NCBI GenBank assembly: GCA_002292365.1
Contig: DBBU01000044.1
Span: 79,980 to 143,979 of the forward strand
Length of the DNA stretch: 64,000 bases
Direction: 5' to 3'
Source: Flammeovirgaceae bacterium UBA976
GTDB lineage: Bacteria; Bacteroidota; Bacteroidia; Cytophagales; Cyclobacteriaceae
The number at the start of each line of letters is the position of its first letter. The stretch's first letter is position 1. Below the pieces are notes generated by a model. The model had not been told where the DNA came from. It searched no databases and saw only the letters and a program-made list of their open reading frames with translations. Shown here piece by piece: positions 1 through 8,500 of this stretch. Position numbers and translations under genes: made by a program.

Positions 1-1167
1 AACCTTAATTATAACTCCGCTTCACGGAAGATCATGAAGAATTCATTGACTTGCTCAAAGGAAGAAGTGAAGGAAAAAATACAAGCAGGGATACCTTATG
101 TGGTACGTTTCAAAATGCCCGATAAAAGAGAAATCAGATTCCATGATATGGTCAGGGGTTGGGTATTGGTTCACTCTTCAACTCTCGATGACAAGGTACT
201 CTTAAAATCTGATGGACTAGCTACCTATCATTTAGCCAATGTCATAGATGACTATTTAATGAAAATCACACATGTTATTCGTGGAGAAGAATGGCTCCCA
301 TCAGCTCCGCTTCATGTTATGCTATATGAAGCGTTTAATTGGGAGGCAGACATGCCAGATTTCGCACACTTGCCTTTGATCATGAAACCAGATGGCAATG
401 GAAAACTGAGTAAAAGAGCAGCAGATAAGGGAGGATTTCCAATTTTCCCACTTAATTGGACCGATCCTACTTCGGGAGAGACTCTTCAAGGATTTAGAGA
501 AATGGGATTCTCTTCAAATGCATTAGTGAATTTTCTGTCTTTGTTGGGATGGAATCCAGGTGGGGATCAAGAAATTTTTGATCTAAAGGCCCTGATTGCA
601 AATTTTTCCATTGAGCGCATTGGTAAGTCGGGTACAAAATTTGATTTCGATAAAGCGAAATGGTTCAATCAGCATTATCTAAAAAATACGGAGATTGAAG
701 TGCTTGCACTTAAACTAATAAAAGATATACATAGCCTTTACGACCTTGAGTGCTCTCTCGAACTAGGTAAACAGATTGTAGAATTATTTATTCAAAGAGT
801 TACTTTTCCTCAAGAGTTTGCCAGTGTAGCCCAGTTCATTTTTCATGAGCCTCAATCATATGATCAAAAAGTGATTCATAAAAAGTGGAATGAAGAAAGT
901 AAAATGGCGCTGAATGCATATGCCAATAAACTGGCTGTTTTGTTTGAAATTAATGGTGACAGTGCACATGAATTATTTCAAGAAACTATGGCGTCGATCC
1001 AAATGAATCCGGGAAAGGTGCTTCAATTGCTGAGAGTATCCATCATGGGCGAGGGGTCCGGACCTGATTTAATGAAAATTATTGAAATTTTGGGTCCTGT
1101 TGAAATATCAAAAAGGATTCAAAATGCCATAGTACAATTTGACCAAATCAAAATAGTCTTACCATGA
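1..1167 (+). CDS. gltX: Glutamate--tRNA ligase, C-terminal part (5' end cut by window edge)
   Basis: Class I aminoacyl-tRNA synthetase that charges tRNA-Glu in the cytoplasm. The frame is open from base 1 and the codons before the first ATG (base 34) read as synthetase sequence (NSASRKIMKNSLT), so the gene starts outside the window and 388 codons are visible. The catalytic-domain signature HVIRGEEWLPSAP and the KMSKS-type loop, here KLSKR (bases 403-417), are present, followed by the helical anticodon-binding region. The Rossmann N-terminus with the HIGH motif is missing. The stop codon overlaps the next gene by 4 bases (ATGA), suggesting translational coupling. The family call is secure; only the 5' end is unknown. 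Confidence 0.97.
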   Translation, partial: NLNYNSASRKIMKNSLTCSKEEVKEKIQAGIPYVVRFKMPDKREIRFHDMVRGWVLVHSSTLDDKVLLKSDGLATYHLANVIDDYLMKITHVIRGEEWLPSAPLHVMLYEAFNWEADMPDFAHLPLIMKPDGNGKLSKRAADKGGFPIFPLNWTDPTSGETLQGFREMGFSSNALVNFLSLLGWNPGGDQEIFDLKALIANFSIERIGKSGTKFDFDKAKWFNQHYLKNTEIEVLALKLIKDIHSLYDLECSLELGKQIVELFIQRVTFPQEFASVAQFIFHEPQSYDQKVIHKKWNEESKMALNAYANKLAVLFEINGDSAHELFQETMASIQMNPGKVLQLLRVSIMGEGSGPDLMKIIEILGPVEISKRIQNAIVQFDQIKIVLP

Positions 1168-1361
1168 AGAAAAAGCGAAAACTAAAGGAGCATGAGCAAC
1201 CTCAAGTTCATGAAAAATTAAAAGGATTAGATTTGAAAATAGATAAATTTGGGGAGATAAAATCTAGCTTTAATATTGATCAAATCAATCAGTTTTTAAA
1301 TGAAAACGTCAAAGATAAGAAGTTAAGTGATCAAGACATCCCCCATAAAAAAACTAAGTGA
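1164..1361 (+). CDS. Small basic protein of unknown function coupled to gltX
   Basis: A 65-residue product very rich in Lys and other charged residues, with no signal peptide or membrane segment. It begins MKKKRKLKEHEQ and has a central stretch (IDKFGEIKSSFNIDQINQFLN) that looks like a short folded or helical piece. Its ATG overlaps the gltX stop in an ATGA junction, which is the main reason to treat it as a real gene. I recognise no family. The context suggests a small cytoplasmic accessory protein made together with the synthetase, but this is only inference from gene position. Confidence 0.65.
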   Translation: MKKKRKLKEHEQPQVHEKLKGLDLKIDKFGEIKSSFNIDQINQFLNENVKDKKLSDQDIPHKKTK

Positions 1362-1430
1362 AAAGCTTAATTTGGTAATGAGATAACCCTTCAAAAACCG
1401 TATTTTCATGATGATAATGAACCGGATTCA

Positions 1431-2639
1431 ATGATACAGATAGGAATAATAAAGGAAGAAAAAGTTCCGATAGATCATCGCGTGCCCATTACGCCTGCCC
1501 AGTCCGCACAGATTCAGAGAGATTTTCCAAAGGTGCGGATAAAGGTCCAAAGTAGTAGCATCAGGTGTTATCCTGATGAGGACTACAGAAAGGAAGGTAT
1601 AGAGATTGTTCCTTCTGTTAAGGATTGTGATATTTTGATGGGCGTTAAAGAAGTACCTATACCTTCTTTAATTGCTGATAAAACCTATTTATTTTTTTCT
1701 CATACGATTAAAAAACAGATCTACAACCGGAATTTATTGCGTGCCATTTTAGAAAAAAACATTCGAATTATTGATTACGAGGCATTGATCAATGAGCATG
1801 GCCATCGAATTGTAGCCTTTGGGAGATGGGCAGGGATCGTAGGTGCCTATAATGCTATATGGACTTATGGAAAGAGGTATAATATGTTCACAATCAAACG
1901 GGTCCATGATTGCTTTGATTTCGAAGATTTAAAAACCGAATACTCAAAAGTGAGGTTACCCTCCATTAAAATTGCCGTTACGGGCGGAGGCCGCGTATCA
2001 AAAGGCGTAATGGAAGTCCTTTTGGCGATGAACATTAAAATGGTATCTCCTGCTGCTTTTATAGAACGTGTATTTGATGTTCCTGTATTTTGCCAACTCA
2101 ATACAAGAGATTATTGTAAGCACAAATCCGGAGAATCGTTTGTCAGATCTTCTTTTTATAGTTCTCCAGAAGATTACCAAGGGGATTTTTTAAAATATGC
2201 ACAAGTAGCTGATGTATTGATTGCTGGTGCCTATTGGGACCCTAGGGGGCCCGTTTTGTTTGAGCGGGAGGATGTATTAAAAAATAACTTCAAAATCAGA
2301 ATCATTGCTGATATTACTTGCGATATTCAGGGGTCTATCCCTTCTACGCTGCGCTCATGCACGATTGATGAGCCTATTTACGATTATAATCCAAGTGAGG
2401 ATGTCGTAGAATTACCCTTGACTGATGAGGCGAATATTACCGTAATGGCTGTAGACAATTTACCTTGTGAACTTTCAAGAGATTCTTCAGAAAGTTTTGG
2501 GGATGAGCTTATTAATAATGTTTTGCCTTATTTAATAGGGGAGGATACATTTGGCAGGATTGCAAATGCAACGGTAGCAGAGAGGGGCCGGTTATCTGGC
2601 AAATATGATTACTTGAAAGATTATGTAGAGGGGAGATAA
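1431..2639 (+). CDS. Saccharopine dehydrogenase (LYS1-like) / alanine dehydrogenase family oxidoreductase
   Basis: The 402-residue protein opens with an AlaDH/PNT N-terminal domain (IGIIKEEKVPIDHRVPITP, residues 3-21) and has a Rossmann dinucleotide-binding loop, TGGGRVSKG, near residue 181. The region IADITCDIQGSIPSTLR followed by PIYDYNP resembles NAD-dependent saccharopine dehydrogenases (lysine-forming) rather than true alanine dehydrogenase. The expected reaction is the reversible NAD-linked conversion of saccharopine to lysine and 2-oxoglutarate, in lysine turnover. No partner lysine-ketoglutarate reductase is nearby. It follows the gltX pair after a 69-base gap on the same strand. Substrate is inferred from family resemblance only. 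Confidence 0.8.
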   Translation: MIQIGIIKEEKVPIDHRVPITPAQSAQIQRDFPKVRIKVQSSSIRCYPDEDYRKEGIEIVPSVKDCDILMGVKEVPIPSLIADKTYLFFSHTIKKQIYNRNLLRAILEKNIRIIDYEALINEHGHRIVAFGRWAGIVGAYNAIWTYGKRYNMFTIKRVHDCFDFEDLKTEYSKVRLPSIKIAVTGGGRVSKGVMEVLLAMNIKMVSPAAFIERVFDVPVFCQLNTRDYCKHKSGESFVRSSFYSSPEDYQGDFLKYAQVADVLIAGAYWDPRGPVLFEREDVLKNNFKIRIIADITCDIQGSIPSTLRSCTIDEPIYDYNPSEDVVELPLTDEANITVMAVDNLPCELSRDSSESFGDELINNVLPYLIGEDTFGRIANATVAERGRLSGKYDYLKDYVEGR

Positions 2640-2667
2640 AAAAGGCCGTTTTCATTGATCACGGGTT

Positions 2668-4287
2668 TTATCCGTTCATAGAAACCAGAAATTCATCATT
2701 ATTTCGAGTACCTTTCATACGACTCAATAAGAATTCCATCGCTTCAGGACTGGTCATGTCATTCATAAATTTGCGTAAAATCCAAACACGACTAAGCTCT
2801 TCTTTATCCATTAATAGATCTTCTCTTCTCGTACCAGAACCTGGAACATCAATGGCCGGATAGACCCTCTTATTAGATAACTTTCTATCTAAAACAAGCT
2901 CCATATTGCCTGTTCCTTTAAATTCTTCAAAAATGACTTCATCCATTTTGGATCCGGTATCAATTAGCGCGGTTGCTATAATGGTTAACGAACCTCCATT
3001 TTCAACATTTCTAGCAGCACCAAAAAATCTTTTGGGTTTATGTAATGCATTGGCATCAACCCCACCTGAGAGTATTTTTCCTGAAGAAGGAACGACGGTA
3101 TTGTAGGCTCGCGCCAAACGCGTCAAAGAATCAAGTAAAATCACGACATCATGACCACATTCTACCATTCTTTTGGCTTTTTCCAACACCATTGAGGCCA
3201 CCTTCACGTGTCTTTCTGCTTGTTCATCAAAAGTAGAGGCAATGACTTCTGCTTTCACAGAGCGCGCCATATCGGTGACTTCCTCTGGTCGTTCATCAAT
3301 AAGTAATATGATCAGGAAGCATTCTGGATGATTTTCAGCAATCGCATTGGCAACATTTTTGAGTAACACGGTCTTACCTGTTTTTGGCTGAGCGACAATC
3401 ATACCTCGTTGCCCTTTTCCAATGGGAGCGAACAAATCTAAAATTCTGGTTGAATAATTATCAGATTTCGTACTGAGGTTAAGCTTTTCTTGTGGAAATA
3501 ATGGAGTCAAGTATTCGAAAGCAACCCGATCCCTTATTTCTTCAGTAGTTTTACCATTTACAGAGGATACTTTCAATAAGGCGAAATATTTTTCTCCGTC
3601 TTTGGGGGGTCTAATTTCACCTTTGACTGTATCACCTGTTTTCAAACCGAATAGTTTGATTTGAGAGGGAGATACATAAATATCGTCTGGAGAGGCCAAA
3701 TAGTTGTAATCACTCGATCTTAGAAAGCCATAGCCATCTTGGAGAGTTTCAAGAACACCTTCGTTTTCAATAATACCTTCAAACTCTTTTATATTTTTAA
3801 GATATTCATCTTTTTTGGCTCGAGCTTCATCTCGGGCCATATCCCGTTCATTTTTCTCTCTCTTTTCAGGTTTTTTTTCTGTTTTTTCTTGATTTAAGGG
3901 CTTTAGCTCTCTTGCTTCTACCTTTGCCACAGGAGTATTGGTTGTAGCAGGTTGAATTTCTTTTTTATCTCCGTCCTTCAAATTAAGATCTAAGGAAGCC
4001 AATAGTTTTGAGGTACCATCCTTTGCTTCTGTAGAGCGAGATGCTGCTGTTGGTTGGTTTATTTTTTTGATATTGGGATTTGGCGGTCTCTTTTTAGGAG
4101 TTGTTTTTATTTCTTTTTTAGCAATAGGCGCGCTGACTTCACTTTCGGGAAGGGTAGCTTGTATATCTAAAATTTTATAAATAAGGTCTTGTTTGGACTC
4201 TTTTTTGGCATTTTTGAGGCCGAGTCCCTCGGCGATTTCTATTAATTCAGAAAGCAACCGAACGGTTAATTCATCTAATGTGTGCAT
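2668..4287 (-). CDS. rho: Transcription termination factor Rho
   Basis: Hexameric RNA-dependent ATPase that ends transcription. The 539 residues contain a Rho_N SAP-like helical domain (residues 1-45), then about 110 residues of low-complexity Lys/Glu/Pro/Thr-rich insert, a cold-shock-like RNA-binding domain ([22 protein letters not shown], about residues 185-210), and a RecA-type motor with Walker A QPKTGKT (about 300-306), Walker B VVILLDS and the Q-loop region. The length exceeds the roughly 420-residue E. coli form because of the insert, which is common in Bacteroidota and Actinobacteria. It is monocistronic and convergent with the upstream dehydrogenase. A TATATTTG promoter element lies 113 bases upstream, giving a long leader of the kind used for autoregulation. 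Confidence 0.98.
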   Translation of the reverse strand: MHTLDELTVRLLSELIEIAEGLGLKNAKKESKQDLIYKILDIQATLPESEVSAPIAKKEIKTTPKKRPPNPNIKKINQPTAASRSTEAKDGTSKLLASLDLNLKDGDKKEIQPATTNTPVAKVEARELKPLNQEKTEKKPEKREKNERDMARDEARAKKDEYLKNIKEFEGIIENEGVLETLQDGYGFLRSSDYNYLASPDDIYVSPSQIKLFGLKTGDTVKGEIRPPKDGEKYFALLKVSSVNGKTTEEIRDRVAFEYLTPLFPQEKLNLSTKSDNYSTRILDLFAPIGKGQRGMIVAQPKTGKTVLLKNVANAIAENHPECFLIILLIDERPEEVTDMARSVKAEVIASTFDEQAERHVKVASMVLEKAKRMVECGHDVVILLDSLTRLARAYNTVVPSSGKILSGGVDANALHKPKRFFGAARNVENGGSLTIIATALIDTGSKMDEVIFEEFKGTGNMELVLDRKLSNKRVYPAIDVPGSGTRREDLLMDKEELSRVWILRKFMNDMTSPEAMEFLLSRMKGTRNNDEFLVSMNG

Positions 4288-4400
4288 AAAAGGTAACTAG
4301 TGGATATAAAAAATCTCGATGTGTGTAAAGATATGGTCTGACCTAGGATATTTTGGTCTTAGATCTTTATTAATTAGAGTTGCAATAATATAGCAAGTTG

Positions 4401-4408
4401 CAAATATA
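4401..4408 (-). promoter_or_regulatory. TAnnTTTG -7 promoter element upstream of rho
   Basis: On the minus strand the bases read TATATTTG, an exact match to the Bacteroidota primary-sigma -7 consensus TAnnTTTG. A second overlapping-phase match, AATATTTG, lies just beyond at 4411-4418. No clear TTTG is present 19-20 bases upstream. The position predicts an mRNA leader of about 105 bases before the rho start. Confidence 0.5.
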
Positions 4409-4513
4409 AACAAATATTAAGATTTTTTTATATATCTATAAGATTGAGGGTATATATTTTCGCTTTATTGCCATTCTAAGGTTTTCTTTGTAACCTGTAA
4501 AAAAATTAAGGAA

Positions 4514-5791
4514 ATGCTGTTAGTCCGTGAGATTAAAGAAAATTTTGGAAGATATGTTTTAGGCCTCAGGAAAAGGGGTTTTCTGGACCCTGATGAGCAA
4601 TTAAGGCATGTTATTGAGTTAGATGAACAACGAAAGGGAGTACAAGGGACACTGGATGATATATTGAGCCGTTCGAATCAACTTTCGAAGAAGATAGGGG
4701 TTTTAATGCAGTCGGGATATAAAGCGGAAGCTCAAAAAATAAAATTAGAAACTGCTGAAATTAAAGAGCGTGGTAAGGTTTTATCTGAACAACTTCAAGA
4801 TATTGAAAAGGCGTTGAAGGAGAAATTATATGAGTTGCCTAATATTCCAAATGAAAAAGTGGTGGCAGGTCAAAGTGAGGAGGACAATGAATTAGTCTTT
4901 CAAAAAGGCGATTTTCCACAATTAGAAATAGATCATCAACCTCATTGGGAATTGATCAAGGATTATGGATTGGTTGATTTTAATATAGGTAATAAAATTA
5001 CGGGTGCAGGATTCCCATTTTATAAGGCACAAGGAGCACGATTGGTCAGGGGTTTGGTTAACTATTTTTTGGATAAAGGGATTGCCGCGAATTATCAAGA
5101 GGTTCAGCCACCTATCTTGGTCAATGAGGTATCAGGTTTAGCTACGGGGCAATTGCCTGATAAAGAAGGGCAAATGTACCATTTATCTGACACTAACCTT
5201 TACTTGATACCAACGTCAGAAGTACCTCTTACCAATATTTATAGAGATACTTTATTAGTAGAAGCTGATTTTCCCATTAAAATGATTGGATATACACCTT
5301 GTTTTAGAAGAGAGGCGGGATCATGGGGTGCTGATGTGCGAGGTCTCAATAGACTCCACCAGTTTGATAAAGTGGAGGTAGTGCAAATTGCAAAACCAGA
5401 AAATTCTTATGCGGTCTTAGAGGAAATGAAACTACATGTGGAGGATTTAATAGCTTCATTGGAATTACCTTTTCGAATGTTAAGATTGTGTGGCAAGGAT
5501 TTAGGATTTACCGCTGCGATTACGTATGATTTTGAAGTATACTCTGGGGGTCAGCAAAAATGGCTAGAAGTAAGTTCAGTTTCAAATTTTGAGAATTATC
5601 AGGCCAATCGGCTAAAACTGAGGTATAAAACTAATGGAGGTGAAAAGCAACTCGCACATACCTTAAACGGAAGTGCTTTGGCGGTACCACGAATTTTAGC
5701 TTCAATACTTGAAAATAATCAAACAAGTAAGGGCATTAAAATGCCTGCTGTACTGCAGCCTTATTTGGGATTTGACTTTATTGAAAAATAG
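4514..5791 (+). CDS. serS: Serine--tRNA ligase
   Basis: Class II synthetase that charges tRNA-Ser. The 425 residues show the N-terminal tRNA-binding long coiled coil (about residues 30-110, rich in Lys/Glu/Gln heptads), then the catalytic core with motif 2 (CFRREAGSWGADVRGLNRLHQF, from about residue 262) and motif 3 (GSALAVPR, from about 386). The TSEVPLTN serine-binding segment is present near residue 237. Length is normal for the family. The gene stands alone between divergent rho and the downstream acetyltransferase; no strong ribosome-binding sequence precedes the ATG. Confidence 0.98.
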   Translation: MLLVREIKENFGRYVLGLRKRGFLDPDEQLRHVIELDEQRKGVQGTLDDILSRSNQLSKKIGVLMQSGYKAEAQKIKLETAEIKERGKVLSEQLQDIEKALKEKLYELPNIPNEKVVAGQSEEDNELVFQKGDFPQLEIDHQPHWELIKDYGLVDFNIGNKITGAGFPFYKAQGARLVRGLVNYFLDKGIAANYQEVQPPILVNEVSGLATGQLPDKEGQMYHLSDTNLYLIPTSEVPLTNIYRDTLLVEADFPIKMIGYTPCFRREAGSWGADVRGLNRLHQFDKVEVVQIAKPENSYAVLEEMKLHVEDLIASLELPFRMLRLCGKDLGFTAAITYDFEVYSGGQQKWLEVSSVSNFENYQANRLKLRYKTNGGEKQLAHTLNGSALAVPRILASILENNQTSKGIKMPAVLQPYLGFDFIEK

Positions 5792-5933
5792 CTATGTTTT
5801 TTTACTGGAACAAATCCTCCCAATGTGAATTGATTACTCTTAACATATGAATAAATTTTATTGAAGAAGGTGTTGGTGATTTATGGAAACCTATCCCATT
5901 TTATTTTTATGATAACTTTTTAATTTTTAAAAT

Positions 5934-6383
5934 ATGATTTCGATCAGGAAAGGGGTACAAAAAGATTTAACTCAAGTTTTAGACTTGATCAAAGAATTGG
6001 CCATTTATGAAAAAGCATTGGAGGAAGTTGAAAATAGCGTAGTCCAAATGGAAGTGGACGGCTTTGGTGAATCCGCTATCTTTGATTTTTATGTTGCGGT
6101 TAATAAAGGCTTTATTGTTGGGATTGCTATTTATTACACGAGATATTCGACCTGGAAAGGAAGGCGTCTTTATTTGGAAGACCTGGCCGTAAAAGAGTCT
6201 TTGAGGAGACAAGGGATAGGTAAGATGTTATTTGATGAGGTTTTAAAAACGGCAAAGGCGACACAATGTACGGGTATGATGTGGCAAGTTCTTGATTGGA
6301 ACCAGAGTGCTATTAATTTTTATAAAAAGTATTACCCCACTCAATTTGGGCATGGATGGATTAATTGTAATATTGATTTTTAA
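5934..6383 (+). CDS. GNAT family N-acetyltransferase (diamine-acetyltransferase type)
   Basis: A 149-residue single-domain GNAT fold enzyme. The acetyl-CoA pyrophosphate loop RRQGIG lies at about residues 90-95, preceded by the beta-4 segment LYLEDLAVKESL and followed by the C-terminal WQVLDWNQSAINFYKKY signature. This arrangement and the YYTRYSTWKGR segment match the spermidine/diamine acetyltransferase-like branch, so a small amine is a plausible acceptor, but the substrate cannot be read from sequence. The 3' end overlaps the convergent DUF4286 gene by 4 bases. Confidence 0.85.
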   Translation: MISIRKGVQKDLTQVLDLIKELAIYEKALEEVENSVVQMEVDGFGESAIFDFYVAVNKGFIVGIAIYYTRYSTWKGRRLYLEDLAVKESLRRQGIGKMLFDEVLKTAKATQCTGMMWQVLDWNQSAINFYKKYYPTQFGHGWINCNIDF

Positions 6384-6685
6384 ATTTCCTCTAGAAGGCT
6401 TGTGAATGACAATACTTTTTCGCCAAACTTAGCCCTCAGTTCGTTTTGTAGTATGGTGCCTTGGTTGGCCAAGTATTGTTGAACATGATCAATATTTGTT
6501 GCTGTAAATTGAACGGCATAAGTAGTTCCTGAGGCATCAGGATGTTCGTTAATCAGCCTTAATAAACGATGTTCAGTAAAATGTTGAGTGCCGAGGATAT
6601 CTAATATATGTTCGTTTTTCATCCACTCTAGCCATTCGGATTCGATTGGGGATTCTACATTGAAGGTAATATTGTAGACGAACAT
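6380..6685 (-). CDS. DUF4286 family protein
   Basis: A 101-residue cytoplasmic protein with the pattern of DUF4286 (YNITFNVE near the N-terminus, EWLEWMKNEHI, then HRLLRLI and TYAVQFTA). The family is found mainly in Bacteroidota and resembles a small dimeric alpha/beta barrel (ferredoxin-like) fold; no function is established. It is a single gene with its 3' end overlapping the acetyltransferase gene tail to tail. No signal peptide is seen. Confidence 0.75.
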   Translation of the reverse strand: MFVYNITFNVESPIESEWLEWMKNEHILDILGTQHFTEHRLLRLINEHPDASGTTYAVQFTATNIDHVQQYLANQGTILQNELRAKFGEKVLSFTSLLEEI

Positions 6686-6905
6686 ATTCTATGAATTCAG
6701 TTAGGTTACAAAGTTATTTAAAGTTTTAAAGGACAGGTTATGAATTAAAAATAATCTGATTAATATTTCTTAAGGATACATAGACGCCCTTCAACTGAGA
6801 GGAGCCATTATTTGAAATCAAAAAAGCATATTTATTATAAAATAATTCATACACAAGTTTTTTTGCTAAAATTAATTCGAGTTTTTCAATTCACTTAAAC
6901 TAAGG

Positions 6906-7274
6906 ATGAAAATCTCAAAATCAAAAGAAAAATGGGGTCAAATCCCAAATTTTAAAAATTATTTAATTTCGAATCAAGGTAAAATAAAAAGTACTGCTCG
7001 AAAAGTATGGCATTCAGGGAGTAAAACTGAAATGACATAAAAAAGTAAAATTATGCGTCAAATATGGAATAAGAAATGTAAGTGTTACTTTCTTGATCTG
7101 ATGAGTGATGACAAAAAGAGGAGGACAATTTATCTCCATAAAGAAGTGGCTAATTTATATGTGCCTAATGATGATGAGACAATAATAATGATTATTCATA
7201 AAGACAATAATCCCCGAAATAATAAAGCAGAAAACTTCTTGTGGATGACCGCATCACAACATATGAAATGGTAA
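6906..7274 (+). pseudogene. NUMOD4/HNH homing-endonuclease-like gene broken by an in-frame stop
   Basis: From ATG 6906 the frame encodes a NUMOD4-like DNA-binding motif (EKWGQIPNFKNYLISNQGKIKS), then meets TAA at 7038-7040. The same frame resumes without any shift and reads an HNH_3-type nuclease core: RTIYLHKEVANLYVP, then HKDNNPRNNKAENFLWMTAS, to TAA at 7272-7274. Both halves are the consecutive parts of one NUMOD4-HNH protein, so a single nonsense mutation best explains the break. A 3' half could still be made from ATG 7053. The same frame is open again from 7281 to 7388. The gene sits alone between DUF4286 and rpmA. Such genes are typical of phage and self-splicing introns, but no intron or phage gene is seen here. 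Confidence 0.75.
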
Positions 7275-7411
7275 TTTGAGATGGGAAATAAGAATAATTT
7301 TAAAGTTTGGAAAACGAGAAAGAAGTTATGTGCCAACGGATTTAAAGAAATCACGGTTTTACCCGGTAGGACAAAAGAAGTACCCTGAGCATCTTGATAT
7401 AAGATCAAAAT

Positions 7412-7443
7412 AAAAAATGAGATTCATTGAATCTCATTTTTTA
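7412..7443 (-). terminator. Rho-independent terminator of rplU-rpmA (bidirectional hairpin)
   Basis: An AATGAGATT / AATCTCATT stem flanked by A-runs on one side and T-runs on the other, with a 5-base loop. It reads as a hairpin followed by U residues in both directions, so it could end both the minus-strand ribosomal operon and any transcript of the broken endonuclease gene. Confidence 0.8.
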
Positions 7444-7463
7444 TTTATTTTTAAATTTGTTTC

Positions 7464-7721
7464 TTAACTCACAGCTTCAATGTGAACGTAAGATCTGTTT
7501 TGCCGACCTTTTTTGAATTGAACCAACCCATCAGAGAGTGCAAATAACGTGTGATCTTTACCCATTCCGACGTTGTTACCGGGATGATGTTTGGTTCCAC
7601 GTTGACGAATGATGATATTCCCGGCAATGGCTTTTTGGCCACCAAAGATTTTCACACCCAATCGCTTACTTTCGGATTCTCGACCGTTATTTGAACTACC
7701 TGCGCCTTTTTTATGTGCCAT
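7464..7721 (-). CDS. rpmA: 50S ribosomal protein L27 (bL27)
   Basis: Component of the large ribosomal subunit near the peptidyl-transferase centre. The 85 residues start [16 protein letters not shown], the canonical L27 N-terminus, and continue with [11 protein letters not shown] and [15 protein letters not shown], ending [10 protein letters not shown]. No cleavable Firmicutes-type leader is present, so the mature form starts directly. It follows rplU with a 9-base gap in the usual rplU-rpmA order. Confidence 0.98.
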   Translation of the reverse strand: MAHKKGAGSSNNGRESESKRLGVKIFGGQKAIAGNIIIRQRGTKHHPGNNVGMGKDHTLFALSDGLVQFKKGRQNRSYVHIEAVS

Positions 7722-7730
7722 CTTTGATAA

Positions 7731-8039
7731 TTATTTTATATCTTCTATTAGTATTTTAGTAAACTGTTGTCGATGTCCTTTTTTGACACGGTAGCCTTTG
7801 CGCCGCTTCTTTTTGAAAACAATGACCTTATCTCCTTTGACGTGTTCTAGAACTTTCCCAGACACACTGGAACCTTTCACCGAGGGAGTACCTACTTTTA
7901 CCTTTCCATCGTCTTCCGTCAGGAGTACCTGAGAGAAATTTAAAGAAGTCCCTGCTTCAGCATCCATTAAGGGGGCGTACAAGAATTTATTTTTTTCTAC
8001 TTTGAATTGCTTACCAGCAATGTCGACTATTGCGTACAT
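7731..8039 (-). CDS. rplU: 50S ribosomal protein L21 (bL21)
   Basis: Large-subunit ribosomal protein that binds 23S rRNA. The 102 residues show the family start MYAIVDIAGKQFKVEKN and the basic RNA-binding segment VFKKKRRKGYRVKKGHRQ followed by TKILIEDI. It is the first gene of the rplU-rpmA operon. A full Bacteroidota-type promoter lies 24-54 bases upstream, leaving a leader of only about 15-20 bases. Confidence 0.98.
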   Translation of the reverse strand: MYAIVDIAGKQFKVEKNKFLYAPLMDAEAGTSLNFSQVLLTEDDGKVKVGTPSVKGSSVSGKVLEHVKGDKVIVFKKKRRKGYRVKKGHRQQFTKILIEDIK

Positions 8040-8062
8040 TCTTACTATTTTAAAAAGGAATG

Positions 8063-8093
8063 CAAATATAGGATTTTTGATTTAAAACGCAAA
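8063..8093 (-). promoter_or_regulatory. Complete TTTG-N19-TAnnTTTG promoter of rplU-rpmA
   Basis: On the minus strand TTTG (8090-8093) is followed after 19 bases by TATATTTG (8063-8070). Both elements and their spacing match the -33/-7 consensus described for the primary sigma factor of Bacteroidota. It is the best promoter match in the window together with that of sucA. Confidence 0.7.
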
Positions 8094-8123
8094 AGGATTG
8101 GCCTTACAATAATTGGAATCGGT

Positions 8124-8132
8124 TGTGGATAA
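8124..8132 (-). promoter_or_regulatory. DnaA box (perfect TTATCCACA)
   Basis: Minus-strand sequence TTATCCACA is an exact match to the strongest E. coli-type DnaA box. It lies directly next to the long T/A homopolymer block and 377 bases upstream of nrdB. It pairs with the plus-strand box at 8244-8252. Confidence 0.5.
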
Positions 8133-8243
8133 TTTTTTTTAAAAAAAAAGATTTTTTTTTTCAACCTCATTGAGATGTGAAAAAGATACAAGGTTTTTCA
8201 TTTAAACGACTCTTAATATATTATATATCAAATAGATATGTAC

Positions 8244-8252
8244 TTATCCACA
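8244..8252 (+). promoter_or_regulatory. DnaA box (perfect TTATCCACA)
   Basis: Exact TTATCCACA on the plus strand, 249 bases upstream of nrdB. DnaA is known to bind upstream of nrdAB in E. coli and tune its transcription, so a regulatory role here is plausible. Inverted relative to the box at 8124-8132. Confidence 0.5.
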
Positions 8253-8500
8253 GTCTTGATCATCCATGGTATTCCATGGAATACGATTTGTATTTTAGGT
8301 GTGATTTGGGCACATTTGTATACCGAGTTAGAAAAAGTAAATCACCACAATGCTTTTGTTTACACGACTGACTTTGGTTACACAAATTTTAGATAGTTAT
8401 TATGCAGTACCACATGCCCAAAAACCAAGGTTAAAGGGTTTGGGAAAAATATTGCTATCGCACAACAACGAAAAAATAATAAATGAAAAAATAATAAATA

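Larger units (their letters stand above)
8040..8500. other. 461-base AT-rich intergenic region between rplU and nrdB
   Basis: Holds the minus-strand rplU promoter, two perfect DnaA boxes in opposite orientation, and a homopolymer block of T8-A9-G-A-T10 around 8132-8160. A 64-codon open frame from 8177 has no protein-like character and I do not count it as a gene. The region must carry the nrdB promoter, but I see no TAnnTTTG match close to nrdB. Confidence 0.6.

Noticed and set aside
8177..8371. 64-codon open frame upstream of nrdB
   Set aside because: Composition is not protein-like, it overlaps the DnaA-box region, and there is no start context or family resemblance.
8040..8500. Chromosomal origin of replication
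   Set aside because: Only two DnaA boxes, no dnaA, dnaN or gidA/rpmH neighbourhood, and the nearby genes do not show the expected divergence; reported as DnaA-linked regulation instead.
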